This document shows, one piece after another, positions 25,051-32,505 of a stretch of DNA of 64,000 nucleotides. The DNA is from Sphingomonas sp. GTDB taxonomy: Bacteria > Pseudomonadota > Alphaproteobacteria > Sphingomonadales > Sphingomonadaceae. Position numbers and translations under genes: made by a program. The stretch's first letter is position 1. Every line of letters starts with the position of its first letter. The notes under the pieces are model-generated. The model was given only the letters and a program-made list of their open reading frames with translations, had not been told where the DNA came from and made no database searches. The stretch spans positions 1 through 64,000 of the forward strand of contig JAFOMG010000028.1 in assembly GCA_017418975.1 (NCBI GenBank). The letters run 5' to 3'.

Positions 25051-26058
25051 ATGATTCGCCGTCACATGTTCATGAGCGCGCTCGCCGCGACGGTTGCGCT
25101 GTCGGGCTGCGGTGGCGGCAACGGTTCCGGCGCCACGCCGACTCCGACCGCCAGCCCCACGCCGACGCCGACGCCGTCGCCCACCTATGCGACCTTCCCG
25201 CTCAGCGCGCCGACCGAGTTCAACACCTATAGCGCCGCGATCAGCTATACCGGCGATCCGGCGACCAGCGCGGTCACTCTCGGCGCCGCCAGCACCGAGA
25301 CGCTGTCGACCCGCGTGCGCCTCGCCACCGATTCGGCGATCAACACCGGCACCTATGTGATGCGCGAGAACCAGGAGGAATCGCGCTTCTGCGTGCCGAC
25401 CGGCCAGACCTGCACCTCTACCCTGGTCACGCCCTCCGCGGCGACCAACCCCGAGTTCATCTTCCGCACCGACGATGCGACCACCGCGGGCAAGTTCACC
25501 CAGGTCGAGTATCTGAACAACGTGATCCCGACGACGCTGACCAGCGATGCCGGGCTGGCGCTCACGCGGGTGAGCTACGCCAATTGGTGGCGCGGCGATT
25601 CGACCGCGGGCCAGAAGCGCCTCGCCTATACCGCCTGGGGCTATTCCACCGCGCTCTCGGACATGCCGACCACCGGCACGGTCAGCTATAGCGACCGGAT
25701 CACCGGCCGCCTGGTCAGCACCGTCGGCACCACCACCGCGATCAACAAGGTCACTGGCACGGTGACGATGAACGTGAACTTCGCCACCGGCGTGGTGGAC
25801 ATGACCTTCGCGCTCAGCACGATCCCGGCGGGCGGCGGCACGCCGGTCGCCTATGCCAACTTCACCGCGCAGGGCGCGATCCCGGTCGGCCAGAACCAGT
25901 GGACCGGCAGCTTCACCAATGCGAGCCCGCTCTCGGGCACGCTGGCGGGCGGCTTCTTCGGCTCGCAGGGCGAGCAGGTCGGCGTGGTCTTCTCCGCCTC
26001 GGGCACGATTGGCGGCGCCCAGCAGCGGCTGATCGGCGTGGTCATCGGCAAGAAGTAA
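25051..26058 (+). CDS. Lipoprotein with TbpB-like C-terminal beta-barrel
   Basis: A 335-residue lipoprotein: lipobox ALSGC (cysteine 20), then a Gly run and a Pro-Thr repeat linker (ATPTPTASPTPTPTPSPT), then a beta-rich domain. The end reads LSGTLAGGFFGSQGEQVGVVFSASG, the closing hairpin pattern of transferrin-binding-protein-like lipoproteins, which makes a surface location likely. No receptor or Slam-type exporter gene lies next to it, so the ligand cannot be told. AGGAGCAGGGA precedes the ATG, and a strong terminator follows. Confidence 0.78.
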   Translation: MIRRHMFMSALAATVALSGCGGGNGSGATPTPTASPTPTPTPSPTYATFPLSAPTEFNTYSAAISYTGDPATSAVTLGAASTETLSTRVRLATDSAINTGTYVMRENQEESRFCVPTGQTCTSTLVTPSAATNPEFIFRTDDATTAGKFTQVEYLNNVIPTTLTSDAGLALTRVSYANWWRGDSTAGQKRLAYTAWGYSTALSDMPTTGTVSYSDRITGRLVSTVGTTTAINKVTGTVTMNVNFATGVVDMTFALSTIPAGGGTPVAYANFTAQGAIPVGQNQWTGSFTNASPLSGTLAGGFFGSQGEQVGVVFSASGTIGGAQQRLIGVVIGKK

Positions 26059-26082
26059 GCCGCTCCGGCTTCACGAGACAGA

Positions 26083-26116
26083 AAGGGGCTCCGGTTCGCC
26101 GGGGCCCCTTTTCTTA
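26083..26116 (+). terminator. Rho-independent terminator
   Basis: AGGGGCTCCGG/CCGGGGCCCCT around a TTCG loop is followed by TTTTCTT. It ends the TbpB-like lipoprotein transcript 25 bases after its stop. Confidence 0.85.
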
Positions 26117-26237
26117 TGGCGATCGTGTCGATCGCGAACTTCGGCAATGCCATCCGGTCCCTTGGGAAGGCCAGGCTCCCATTGGCGAGGCTGGCTGATC
26201 GGGGCCCGACCCTGGTCACGACTCAATCCGCAAACCC

Positions 26238-26265
26238 CGTCACCCCTGCGTAGGCGGGGATGACG
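26238..26265. repeat. Single CGTCACCCCTGC/CGGGGATGACG palindrome
   Basis: An imperfect copy of the main palindrome family (CGTCACCCCTGC..GCGGGGATGACG), with the recurring flank to its left in inverted orientation. Confidence 0.75.
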
Positions 26266-26324
26266 AAATAGATCGAAGTCTTGATCGAGTTTTGACCCCA
26301 GATTGGGGACTCATATTCTTCCTT

Positions 26325-26406
26325 CGTCACCCCGGCCTTGCGCCGGGGTCCCGCTATCTCGCCAGCGCAAGAAGAAGCGGGATCCCGCCGCAAGGCCGGG
26401 GTAACG
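26325..26406. repeat. Paired repeat, miniature form with GTCACCCCGG termini
   Basis: Inverted ends CGTCACCCCGG..CCGGGGTCCCGCT and AGCGGGATCCCG..CCGGGGTAACG enclose about 19 bases, including GAAGAAGCGGG. The same 82-bp unit, nearly base for base but inverted, is at 32401-32482. Its ends match those of the GIY-YIG-containing element at 51232-51612. Confidence 0.85.
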
Positions 26407-26439
26407 GTATAGAATCAGATGCTTGCTTGGGTTCTTGGC

Positions 26440-27213
26440 CTAGAACCAGCCTGCTTCCTTCAGCGTCGGCGCATAGGTCCGGCTCACGGGCGTCATGAGG
26501 CCGCCGACAAGGCGGACTTCGCCCGCGCCCCGCCGCCAGCGCACCCCCTCCACGGCATCGGCGGCAACCCACCAGGAGCGATGGACGCGCCAGCCATGGG
26601 CCCGTGCCAGTTCCTGCAGCGCGTCGGCGAAGCGCAGGGTGATCAGTTCCTCGCCCGCGTCGGTATGGACTTTCAGATAATGATCATGCGCCTCGATCGC
26701 GATCAGCCGGGCCCCGCGGCGTTTCGCCGAAAGCCGTTGCCTGAAGGCCGCCTCGGCCTCGGGCAATGGCGGGGCGATCACGGTGCGGGTCTCGATTCGG
26801 CCGGGCAGCCGCCGCCAGGCCAGGGTGCGGACCACCAGCACCGCCAGCAGGATGGGCCATACCTGCCAGAGCAGCCGCGCATAGCTTCGCCAGCCGAACG
26901 GTCCGCCGATGAGGAAATGCTCGGTAGCCAGCACCAGCAGCGACACCGGCGGCGTCATCAATACCGAGACCAGCGCCACCCTTGGCCAGGTCTTCGCCAT
27001 GCGCCGGCGCAGCAGGTCGTCCGCCACCACTCCGATCAGCCCGCCGCCGACCATGCAGATCATCCAATAGGCATAGCGCCCGACAAAGGGCAGGCGCTCC
27101 GAGGCGAACGGGCCCAGGAATCCCATCAGCAGGCCGATCGCCACCAGCATGGCGATATCGATCGACCAGCGCCGCGCCACCTCCCCTGCCTGCCCCATCG
27201 CCTTACCGTCCAT
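26440..27213 (-). CDS. Membrane-anchored LytTR-domain transcription regulator
   Basis: A 257-residue protein. Residues about 15-140 form four membrane helices. Residues about 160-257 are a LytTR DNA-binding domain (LIAIEAHDHYLKVHTDAGEELITLRFADALQEL..GWRVHRSWWVA, then VRLVGGLMTPVSRTYAPTLKEAGW). It has no receiver domain, so it should sense at the membrane directly. The start at 27213 has GGAG upstream. The divergent DUF2306 membrane protein gene 91 bases away is the likely target, a pairing common in this bacterial group. Confidence 0.88.
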   Translation of the reverse strand: MDGKAMGQAGEVARRWSIDIAMLVAIGLLMGFLGPFASERLPFVGRYAYWMICMVGGGLIGVVADDLLRRRMAKTWPRVALVSVLMTPPVSLLVLATEHFLIGGPFGWRSYARLLWQVWPILLAVLVVRTLAWRRLPGRIETRTVIAPPLPEAEAAFRQRLSAKRRGARLIAIEAHDHYLKVHTDAGEELITLRFADALQELARAHGWRVHRSWWVAADAVEGVRWRRGAGEVRLVGGLMTPVSRTYAPTLKEAGWF

Positions 27214-27304
27214 GCGGCTCCGTTCGCGCAATCCTGGCACCATTCGCGAAGCACGGCCTAGCGAGCCGCCGCCTTGCCGGCAACGAGGTTCGGCGAGACC
27301 GCCA

Positions 27305-27964
27305 ATGGAGACCCGCTTGACCGCCACCACCGCACCCTTGCCGCCTGGAGCCACGCCCTGGTCCGTCCGCATCGCCTGGCTGATCCTGGCCCTGCTCTGC
27401 CTGGGGATCGCCTTCTATGCCGCGCATTATCTGCTGCATCCGCCCCGCAAGCCGGCCGAGGCGCTGCACAACCCGCAAGGGGTTCCCTGGCTTTTCGTCC
27501 ATGTCGCCGGCGCGGTCACCGCGCTGGTGCTGGGCTCGTTTCAATTCCTGCCCCGCCTGCGCCGGGGGGCGTCTCCGCCGCACCGCTGGATCGGTCGGCT
27601 CTATGTCCTGGGATGCCTGGCCGGCGGGGCGGCGGGGCTGATCCTGGCGCCCGGATCCTCCGCGGGCCCGATCGCCGCGGCGGGCTTCGGCAGTCTCGCC
27701 ATCCTCTGGATGGCAGTGACTCTCCAGGGCTGGCGCGCCGTTCGGCAAGGCCGCTTCGCCGAGCATCGCCGCTGGATGATCCGCTCCTGGGCGCTCACCC
27801 TGGCTGCGGTCACCCTGCGGCTCTATCTGCCGCTGGTCATGGTCTTGGACCTGCCGTTCCTGCCCTGGTACCGGGCCATCTCGTTCCTGGCCTGGGTCCC
27901 GAACCTCATCGCGGCGGAGCTCTGGCTGCGGCGCACGGGCGGGCGGGGCCAGGCCGGCGCATGA
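27305..27964 (+). CDS. DUF2306 family membrane protein
   Basis: A 219-residue protein with six predicted membrane helices. Conserved-looking features include the HxxxG helix VPWLFVHVAGAVTALVLGSFQFLPRLR, HRWIGRLYVLGCLAGG and EHRRWMIRSWALTLAAVTLRLYLP, the pattern of DUF2306 and related haem-like four-helix proteins. The function is unproven. The start at 27305 follows the divergent LytTR gene. TTCGCG-containing direct repeats in the shared 91-base gap (27221-27250) may be the regulator site. Confidence 0.8.
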   Translation: METRLTATTAPLPPGATPWSVRIAWLILALLCLGIAFYAAHYLLHPPRKPAEALHNPQGVPWLFVHVAGAVTALVLGSFQFLPRLRRGASPPHRWIGRLYVLGCLAGGAAGLILAPGSSAGPIAAAGFGSLAILWMAVTLQGWRAVRQGRFAEHRRWMIRSWALTLAAVTLRLYLPLVMVLDLPFLPWYRAISFLAWVPNLIAAELWLRRTGGRGQAGA

Positions 27965-27997
27965 TCGCGCCGCCACTGGCGGGGCGTTGGCAATGTC

Positions 27998-28032
27998 TGG
28001 CGCGATCGGATAGCGCAATGGCGCGATCCGAT
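27998..28032 (+). promoter_or_regulatory. Direct repeats spaced by 21 bp, probable AraC-family operator
   Basis: Two copies of TGGCGCGATCSGAT, at 27998-28011 and 28019-28032, lie exactly 21 bp apart, two helical turns. That is the layout bound by AraC/XylS regulators. They lie 60-94 bases before the SDR gene and upstream of the AraC-type gene of the same unit. Confidence 0.65.
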
Positions 28033-28091
28033 GCTGATGCCTCGGCGCTCGCCCGATAGATTGGCGCTCGTCACGAAGTTGGAGACACGAG

Positions 28092-28910
28092 ATGGCCAAG
28101 ACGATCCTGATCACCGGAACCTCGAGCGGCCTCGGCCGGGCCACGGCCAGGCTCTTTCAGGCGAAGGGATGGAACGTCGTTGCGACGATGCGCGATCCTG
28201 CGTCCGAAACGGAATTGACGCAGCTGGCCAACATTCTCGTCACCCGCCTCGACGTTCAGGATGTCGCGTCGATCGCCGCCGCGGTGGAAGCCGGTCTGGC
28301 TAGGTTCGGGCGTATCGACGCCCTGATCAACAATGCGGGCTATGGCGCCTATGGCCCCCTGGAGGCAACGCCCCTGGAGAGCATGCGCCGCCAATATGAC
28401 GTGAACGTCATTGGCCTGATGGCAACGACCAAGGCCCTGCTGCCGCACTTTCGGACGAACCGCGGCGGCGCCATCGTCAACATCTCGTCGATGGGCGGCC
28501 GGATCGCCTTCCCGACCGGCGCGCTCTATCACGGCACCAAGTTCGCGGTGGAGGGGCTTTCCGAAGCGCTGCAATATGAGCTTGCGCCGCTCGGCGTCCG
28601 CGTGAAGCTCGTCGAGCCCGGCATGATCGCCACGGATTTCGGCGGGCGGTCCTTCGAGCACAACAATGATCCGGCACTTGCCGAATATCAGCCCCTCATC
28701 CAGGCTATGGGACAATTGGGGAGCGCGATGCAGGAGCGCACATCGTCGCCGGAACGGATTGCGGAAGTCGTTTACGAAGCGACGACCGACGAGAGCGATC
28801 GGCTCCGCTATATCGCCGGCGCCGATGCGGAGCATCTGCTTGCCGCGCGCGACGCGACGAGCGATGCGGAGTTCTTTGCTTCCATGAGGGAGCAAATCGG
28901 GATTGCCTGA
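28092..28910 (+). CDS. SDR family oxidoreductase
   Basis: A 272-residue classical short-chain dehydrogenase. The cofactor loop TGTSSGLGRA starts at residue 9, NNAG is near residue 80, and the active-site Ser-Tyr-Lys is visible as NISSMGG..YHGTKFAVEG. DVNVIGLMATTKALLPHF is also typical. NADP(H) use is likely but not certain, and the substrate is unknown. GGAGACACGAG precedes the ATG. It lies between the 21-bp direct repeats and the AraC-type regulator and is probably its target. Confidence 0.88.
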   Translation: MAKTILITGTSSGLGRATARLFQAKGWNVVATMRDPASETELTQLANILVTRLDVQDVASIAAAVEAGLARFGRIDALINNAGYGAYGPLEATPLESMRRQYDVNVIGLMATTKALLPHFRTNRGGAIVNISSMGGRIAFPTGALYHGTKFAVEGLSEALQYELAPLGVRVKLVEPGMIATDFGGRSFEHNNDPALAEYQPLIQAMGQLGSAMQERTSSPERIAEVVYEATTDESDRLRYIAGADAEHLLAARDATSDAEFFASMREQIGIA

Positions 28911-28933
28911 GTCGTCGCGCGCGAGAAACCGGA

Positions 28934-29923
28934 ATGGCTCCATCGGATACCTACGCACTGGACACGACCTGGTGGATGGTCCTCAAGGACCTCGGCATCG
29001 TCGCGGCCGACGTCCTGCGGCGCGCCGGCCTGTCGGAGGATCTGCCGCGGCTCCCCGCGGTCCGCCTCCTGCCCGATGAATATCACCGTTTCTGGAACGG
29101 AATGGAGGCGGAATCGGGCGATGCACTGCTTCCGCTGCGGGTGTGCGAGGCGATCCGCAGCGAAGCTTTCTCGCCGGCGCTCTTCGCCGCGCTGTGCAGC
29201 CCGAACTTCATAACGGCCGTCCGCCGCATCGCGCAGTATAAGCGGCTGATCGCGCCGATGCGCCTCGAGGTGTCGGAGGGGCATGACGGGATGACGCTGG
29301 AGCTCCTATGGACCTGCGCGTCCCGGCCACCGGATTCGCTGGTCCTGATGGAGCTGCTCTTCTTCGTGTCGCTCGCCCGCATGGGCACGCGCGAGGCGGT
29401 GAGGCCGGTCGCAGTGACGACGACTGCCTTGCCCTCGCCGATCGCTCCCTATGAAGCATTTCTGGGCACGAGCCTGAAACGGGGAGGGCGCTACCAGCTC
29501 GTCTTCGACGCGGCGGACGCGACGCGGCCCTTCCTGACCTCGAATGCGCGCATGTGGGAAACGTTCGAGCCGCATCTGCGCCAGCAGCTCGCCGAACTCG
29601 ACGGCGCGGTCACGACGTCGCAGCGCGTTCGGGCGGCGCTTCTCGAAGGAATTCCCAGCGGCCGTGTTTCGATCGAGGCGATCGCCGGGAAACTCGCGAT
29701 GAGCAAGCGGACCTTGCAGCGGCGCATCGAGTCCGAAGGTGCCAGCTATCAGCAGCTGCTGGCGGAGACGCGTGAAGCGCTTGCGCACCATTATCTGAGG
29801 AAGACGGCCCTGCCCCTGGCGGAAATCGCGTTCCTGCTCGGCTTCGACGAGCCGAATTCCTTCTTCCGGGCCTTCCGGGCGTGGACCGGCGGAACCCCCG
29901 AGGAAGCGCGCCATGCGCGCTGA
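28934..29923 (+). CDS. AraC family transcriptional regulator
   Basis: A 329-residue regulator. The N-terminal 200 residues match the AraC-type arabinose-binding-like domain (LLPLRVCEAIRSEAFSPALF, FITAVRRIAQYKRLIAPM). The C-terminal 100 residues form the double helix-turn-helix (ISIEAIAGKLAMSKRTLQRR-like, then LPLAEIAFLLGFDEPNSFFR). It follows the SDR gene by 23 bases and shares its direction. The ligand is unknown. The paired direct repeats at 27998-28032 are the likely binding site. Confidence 0.9.
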   Translation: MAPSDTYALDTTWWMVLKDLGIVAADVLRRAGLSEDLPRLPAVRLLPDEYHRFWNGMEAESGDALLPLRVCEAIRSEAFSPALFAALCSPNFITAVRRIAQYKRLIAPMRLEVSEGHDGMTLELLWTCASRPPDSLVLMELLFFVSLARMGTREAVRPVAVTTTALPSPIAPYEAFLGTSLKRGGRYQLVFDAADATRPFLTSNARMWETFEPHLRQQLAELDGAVTTSQRVRAALLEGIPSGRVSIEAIAGKLAMSKRTLQRRIESEGASYQQLLAETREALAHHYLRKTALPLAEIAFLLGFDEPNSFFRAFRAWTGGTPEEARHAR

Positions 29924-30001
29924 ACCCTGCAGCTGGGGAAGGCGGGATTCGCGGAAGGCCGCTATCGTCGGGTCCTGGGGCCCCGACTCAATCACCAGAT
30001 A

Positions 30002-30030
30002 CCGTCATCACGCGAAGACGGGGATGACGG
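30002..30030. repeat. Degenerate CGTCATC palindrome with both conserved flanks
   Basis: CCGTCATCACGCG..GACGGGGATGACGG lies between the AraC gene and pth. The flank GACTCAATCACCAG is on its left and GGGGGAATATGAGTC on its right. This copy shows the whole unit, flank-palindrome-flank, in one place. Confidence 0.75.
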
Positions 30031-30053
30031 CTGGGGGAATATGAGTCGCCAAC

Positions 30054-30623
30054 CTAATCCTGGAGCCGCAGCGCCACGTCGCTCATGAAGCGCGCATCGT
30101 CGCCCGCCGCCAGCCGGGGCGCTTCCGCGGCGATGGCGCCGAGCATGTCGGTCAGCGGCTCGATCTCGGTCTTGGCATAATTGCCGAGCACATAGCCGTG
30201 CACTCGGTCCTTGTGGCCGGGATGGCCGATGCCGATCCGCACGCGGCGGAAATCGGGGCCGATATGCTTGTCGGCCGAGCGCAGGCCGTTATGCCCCGCG
30301 GTGCCGCCGCCGCGCTTCACCTTGACCTTCATCGGCACCAGGTCGAGCTCGTCGTGGAACAGAGTCACGTCCTCGGGGGCGAGCTTGTAGAAGTCCATCG
30401 CCGCGCGCACGGCGCGCCCGCTCTCGTTCATGAACGTGCCGGGCTTGAGCAGCAGGATCTTCTGGCTGCCCACCCGGCCCTCGCGCACCCAGCCCTGGAA
30501 CTGCTTCTTCTCGGGCGAGAAGCCATGGGTCTCGGCAATGGCGTCGACCGCCATGAAGCCCACATTGTGCCGGTGCATCGCATATTGCGGGCCCGGATTG
30601 CCCAGGCCGACCCAGAGCTGCAT
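30054..30623 (-). CDS. pth: Peptidyl-tRNA hydrolase
   Basis: A 189-residue hydrolase that frees tRNA from drop-off peptidyl-tRNA. Motifs are MQLWVGLGNPGPQYAMHRHN with the catalytic histidine, LLLKPGTFMNESGRAV, FHDELDLVPMKVKVKRGGG and GHNGLRS. Length is typical. It lies just downstream of rplY, the widespread pairing, but a strong stem-loop separates the two. Confidence 0.96.
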   Translation of the reverse strand: MQLWVGLGNPGPQYAMHRHNVGFMAVDAIAETHGFSPEKKQFQGWVREGRVGSQKILLLKPGTFMNESGRAVRAAMDFYKLAPEDVTLFHDELDLVPMKVKVKRGGGTAGHNGLRSADKHIGPDFRRVRIGIGHPGHKDRVHGYVLGNYAKTEIEPLTDMLGAIAAEAPRLAAGDDARFMSDVALRLQD

Positions 30624-30641
30624 CGCATGTTCCTGAAAACG

Positions 30642-30680
30642 AAAATCGCCCCCGCACCTAGGATGCGGAGGCGATTTTTT
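30642..30680 (-). terminator. Bidirectional terminator between rplY and pth
   Basis: AAAATCGCC/GGCGATTTT arms with inner CCCGCA/TGCGG pairing end in a T-run on the plus strand and in TTTTCGTTTT on the minus strand. It may end or attenuate transcription from rplY before pth. Confidence 0.75.
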
Positions 30681-30705
30681 GAACCCGCAAGTTCGGAAGG
30701 CGGGA

Positions 30706-31323
30706 TTACTCGCCCTCGCCCTCGGCGGCAGCCTCGGTCTGGGTGGTGTCGCCTTCGCTCGACTTGAGCGCCGACGGGGCAACCACGGTCGCGATGGTGA
30801 AGTCGCGATCGGTGATCGCCGGGGTCGCGCCCTTGGGCAGGGTCACCGCCGAGATGTGCAGCGAGTCGCCGACTTCGAGGCCCTTGAGCGAGATCTTGAT
30901 CTCGTCGGGGATCTCGGCCGCGTCGACCACCAGCTCCAGCTCGTGGCGAACCACGTTCAGCACGCCGCCGCGCTTGATGCCGGGGGCCGCTTCCTCGTCG
31001 GTGAAGACGATCGGCACGTTCACGTGCACGGTGGCGTGCTCGCTGATGCGCAGGAAGTCGGCATGGACCGGACGATCGGAGACGGGGTCGAACGCCACGT
31101 CCTTGGGCAGGGTGCGCTCGCCGCCGATCATCACGACCGAGTTGAAGAAGTGCCCGGTCATGAGCAGCTTCGTCAGTTCACGCTCGGAGACGTGGATGCT
31201 CTTGGGATCCTGCTTGTTGCCGTAGATCACGGCGGGGACGCGGCCTTCACGACGAAGCGAACGGGAGGCTCCCTTGCCAACCTGCTCGCGCGCCTCGGCC
31301 GACAGCGTAAGCGTATCGCTCAT
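30706..31323 (-). CDS. rplY: 50S ribosomal protein L25 (general stress protein CTC type)
   Basis: A 205-residue long-form L25 that binds 5S rRNA. The N-terminal L25 domain reads GKGASRSLRREGRVPAVIYG. The beta-rich TL5/CTC C-terminal domain includes HVNVPIVFTDEEAAPGIKRGGVLNVVRHELELVV. The acidic tail ends SEGDTTQTEAAAEGEGE. ATG 31323 (MSDTLTL) is preferred over the in-frame TTG 12 bases upstream, since GGAACGAC then falls at ribosome-site distance. Confidence 0.95.
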   Translation of the reverse strand: MSDTLTLSAEAREQVGKGASRSLRREGRVPAVIYGNKQDPKSIHVSERELTKLLMTGHFFNSVVMIGGERTLPKDVAFDPVSDRPVHADFLRISEHATVHVNVPIVFTDEEAAPGIKRGGVLNVVRHELELVVDAAEIPDEIKISLKGLEVGDSLHISAVTLPKGATPAITDRDFTIATVVAPSALKSSEGDTTQTEAAAEGEGE

Positions 31324-31437
31324 GTGTCGTTCCAATTCGCTAGTGTTGTATCAATGCAACCGGCCAGGCCTCCAGGGATGACCCTGGCACGGAAGGCGCG
31401 CGCATAGCGGGGGAGCGGGGGAAAAGCAAGGCGCGCA

Positions 31438-31471
31438 TTCTCCCTCTCCCCGTTCGTGGGGAGAGGGAGAA
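31438..31471. repeat. TTCTCCCTCTCCCC palindrome
   Basis: Perfect 14-bp arms, TTCTCCCTCTCCCC/GGGGAGAGGGAGAA, have a 6-base loop and follow the stop of the SRPBCC gene on the minus strand by four bases. It belongs to the CTCCCC repeat type also found at 2584-2714 and 60325-60447. It may also act as a stem for transcription ending, but has no T-run. Confidence 0.75.
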
Positions 31472-31475
31472 ACGA

Positions 31476-31955
31476 TCACACCAGCTCCGGCAGCACCGCT
31501 TCGAGCTTCTCGAAGCTCTGGCTCCAGCCTTCCTTCATGCCCGCCAGCGCCGGCAGCAGTTCCTCGCTCGCCTGCAGCACCACCGTGGTCATGTGCATGC
31601 GCGTGCCGCCGGGCGCGTCGGTAAAGGCCATGGTGGTGCGGTGCTCGATGCCCCAGCTGCCGTCCGCGCCCTGGAAGGCGCGCAGGACCATCACCAGGCG
31701 ATCCGGGCGGTCCACCACTTCATATTCGCCGTGTACCGGGTTGGTGCCATAGGGCTCGGGCCCGCGCATATCGAGGCGAATCCTGCCGCCCGGCCGCGCA
31801 TCGCTTTCGGCGAAGGGCACGTCGAAATGATGGGGACCCCACCAGCGGGCGAGATGCTCGGCCCTGGTCATGCAGTCGAACACCAGCTCGCGCGGCGCCG
31901 CGAAGATGCGGTCGATCGTCACTTCATAGCCGACGCCGATTTCGGTCATGGTCAT
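31476..31955 (-). CDS. SRPBCC (AHSA1-like) domain protein
   Basis: A 159-residue protein of the START-like SRPBCC fold, AHSA1 type. It contains IDRIFAAPRELVFDCMTRAEHLARWWGP, the family N-terminus, and FTDAPGGTRMHMTTVV..GMKEGWSQSFEKLEAVL at the end. Such proteins bind hydrophobic ligands. It overlaps the ArsR stop by four bases and follows GGAGAG. The ArsR-SRPBCC pair is a widespread stress or ligand-response module of unknown ligand. Confidence 0.88.
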   Translation of the reverse strand: MTMTEIGVGYEVTIDRIFAAPRELVFDCMTRAEHLARWWGPHHFDVPFAESDARPGGRIRLDMRGPEPYGTNPVHGEYEVVDRPDRLVMVLRAFQGADGSWGIEHRTTMAFTDAPGGTRMHMTTVVLQASEELLPALAGMKEGWSQSFEKLEAVLPELV

Positions 31956-32284
31956 TTGCTCTCTCCATTTCGTTGCAGTTCAGCGAGATACGCGTCGAGA
32001 TCGTCGAACTTGGCGTCCCAGAAGCGGCGATATTCGGCGAGCCAGTCGCTCGCCGCCTTGAGCGCGGCGGGCTCGAGCCTGGCCGGGCGCTGCTGCGCGA
32101 CCCGGCTGCGCGAGATCAGCCCCGCATGCTCGAGCACCTTCAGATGCTTGGTCACCGCCGGCCCGCTCATCGCGAAGGGCTGGGCGAGCTCGCCCACCGA
32201 AGCCTCGCCCAGCGCCAGCCGCGCCAGGATCGCGCGGCGGGTGGGATCGGCCAGGGCGGCGAAGGTATTGCTCAGTCGGTCCAT
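31952..32284 (-). CDS. ArsR family transcriptional regulator
   Basis: A 110-residue winged-helix repressor: TFAALADPTRRAILARLALGEASVGELAQPFAMSGPAVTKHLKVLEHAGL is the ArsR/SmtB-type HTH. No metal-binding cysteine is present, so the signal is probably not a metal by the usual sites. It starts the ArsR-SRPBCC operon. The operator-like inverted repeat ends only two bases before the ATG, and no ribosome site is visible, which suggests a very short leader. Confidence 0.9.
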   Translation of the reverse strand: MDRLSNTFAALADPTRRAILARLALGEASVGELAQPFAMSGPAVTKHLKVLEHAGLISRSRVAQQRPARLEPAALKAASDWLAEYRRFWDAKFDDLDAYLAELQRNGESK

Positions 32285-32286
32285 AT

Positions 32287-32318
32287 CTAACTCATCAGTT
32301 ATATAACCTATTAGTTAG
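32287..32318 (-). promoter_or_regulatory. 32-bp near-palindromic operator before the ArsR gene
   Basis: The ends CTAACT and AGTTAG and the centre GTTATATAAC are symmetric about 32302/32303, with few mismatches. The A/T-rich core may also be the -10 element. It is unusually A/T-rich for this DNA and is well placed for ArsR autoregulation. Confidence 0.7.
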
Positions 32319-32400
32319 ATTAAGGCTCGGGCGATGTCAATCCCGTGGTGACTCGCTGCCTTTGGCGAGGGGCGGAGGCGCGCCTTCGATCGACCAACCC

Positions 32401-32482
32401 CGTCACCCCGGCCTTGCGCCGGGATCCCGCTTCTTCTTGTGCTGGCGAGACAGCGGGACCCCGGCGCAAGGCCGGGGTGACG
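32401..32482. repeat. Paired repeat, inverted copy of the 26325 unit
   Basis: An 82-bp unit with CGTCACCCCGG and CCGGGGTGACG ends and a TTCTTCTTGTGCTGGCGAGA centre is nearly identical to 26325-26406 in reverse orientation. The flank GGGGGAATGTGAGTC follows at 32487. Confidence 0.85.
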
Positions 32483-32505
32483 AAGGGGGAATGTGAGTCC
32501 TCAAC

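Larger units (their letters stand above)
26117..26439. other. Gene-free stretch filled with dispersed repeats
   Basis: No open frame here looks like protein. From left to right it holds a repeat flank resembling an inverted copy of the 16221/40379 flank (26201-26237), a palindrome (26238-26265), a second flank with ACTCATATTCTTCC (26309-26322) and a paired repeat (26325-26406). The stretch separates two convergent genes. Confidence 0.7.
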
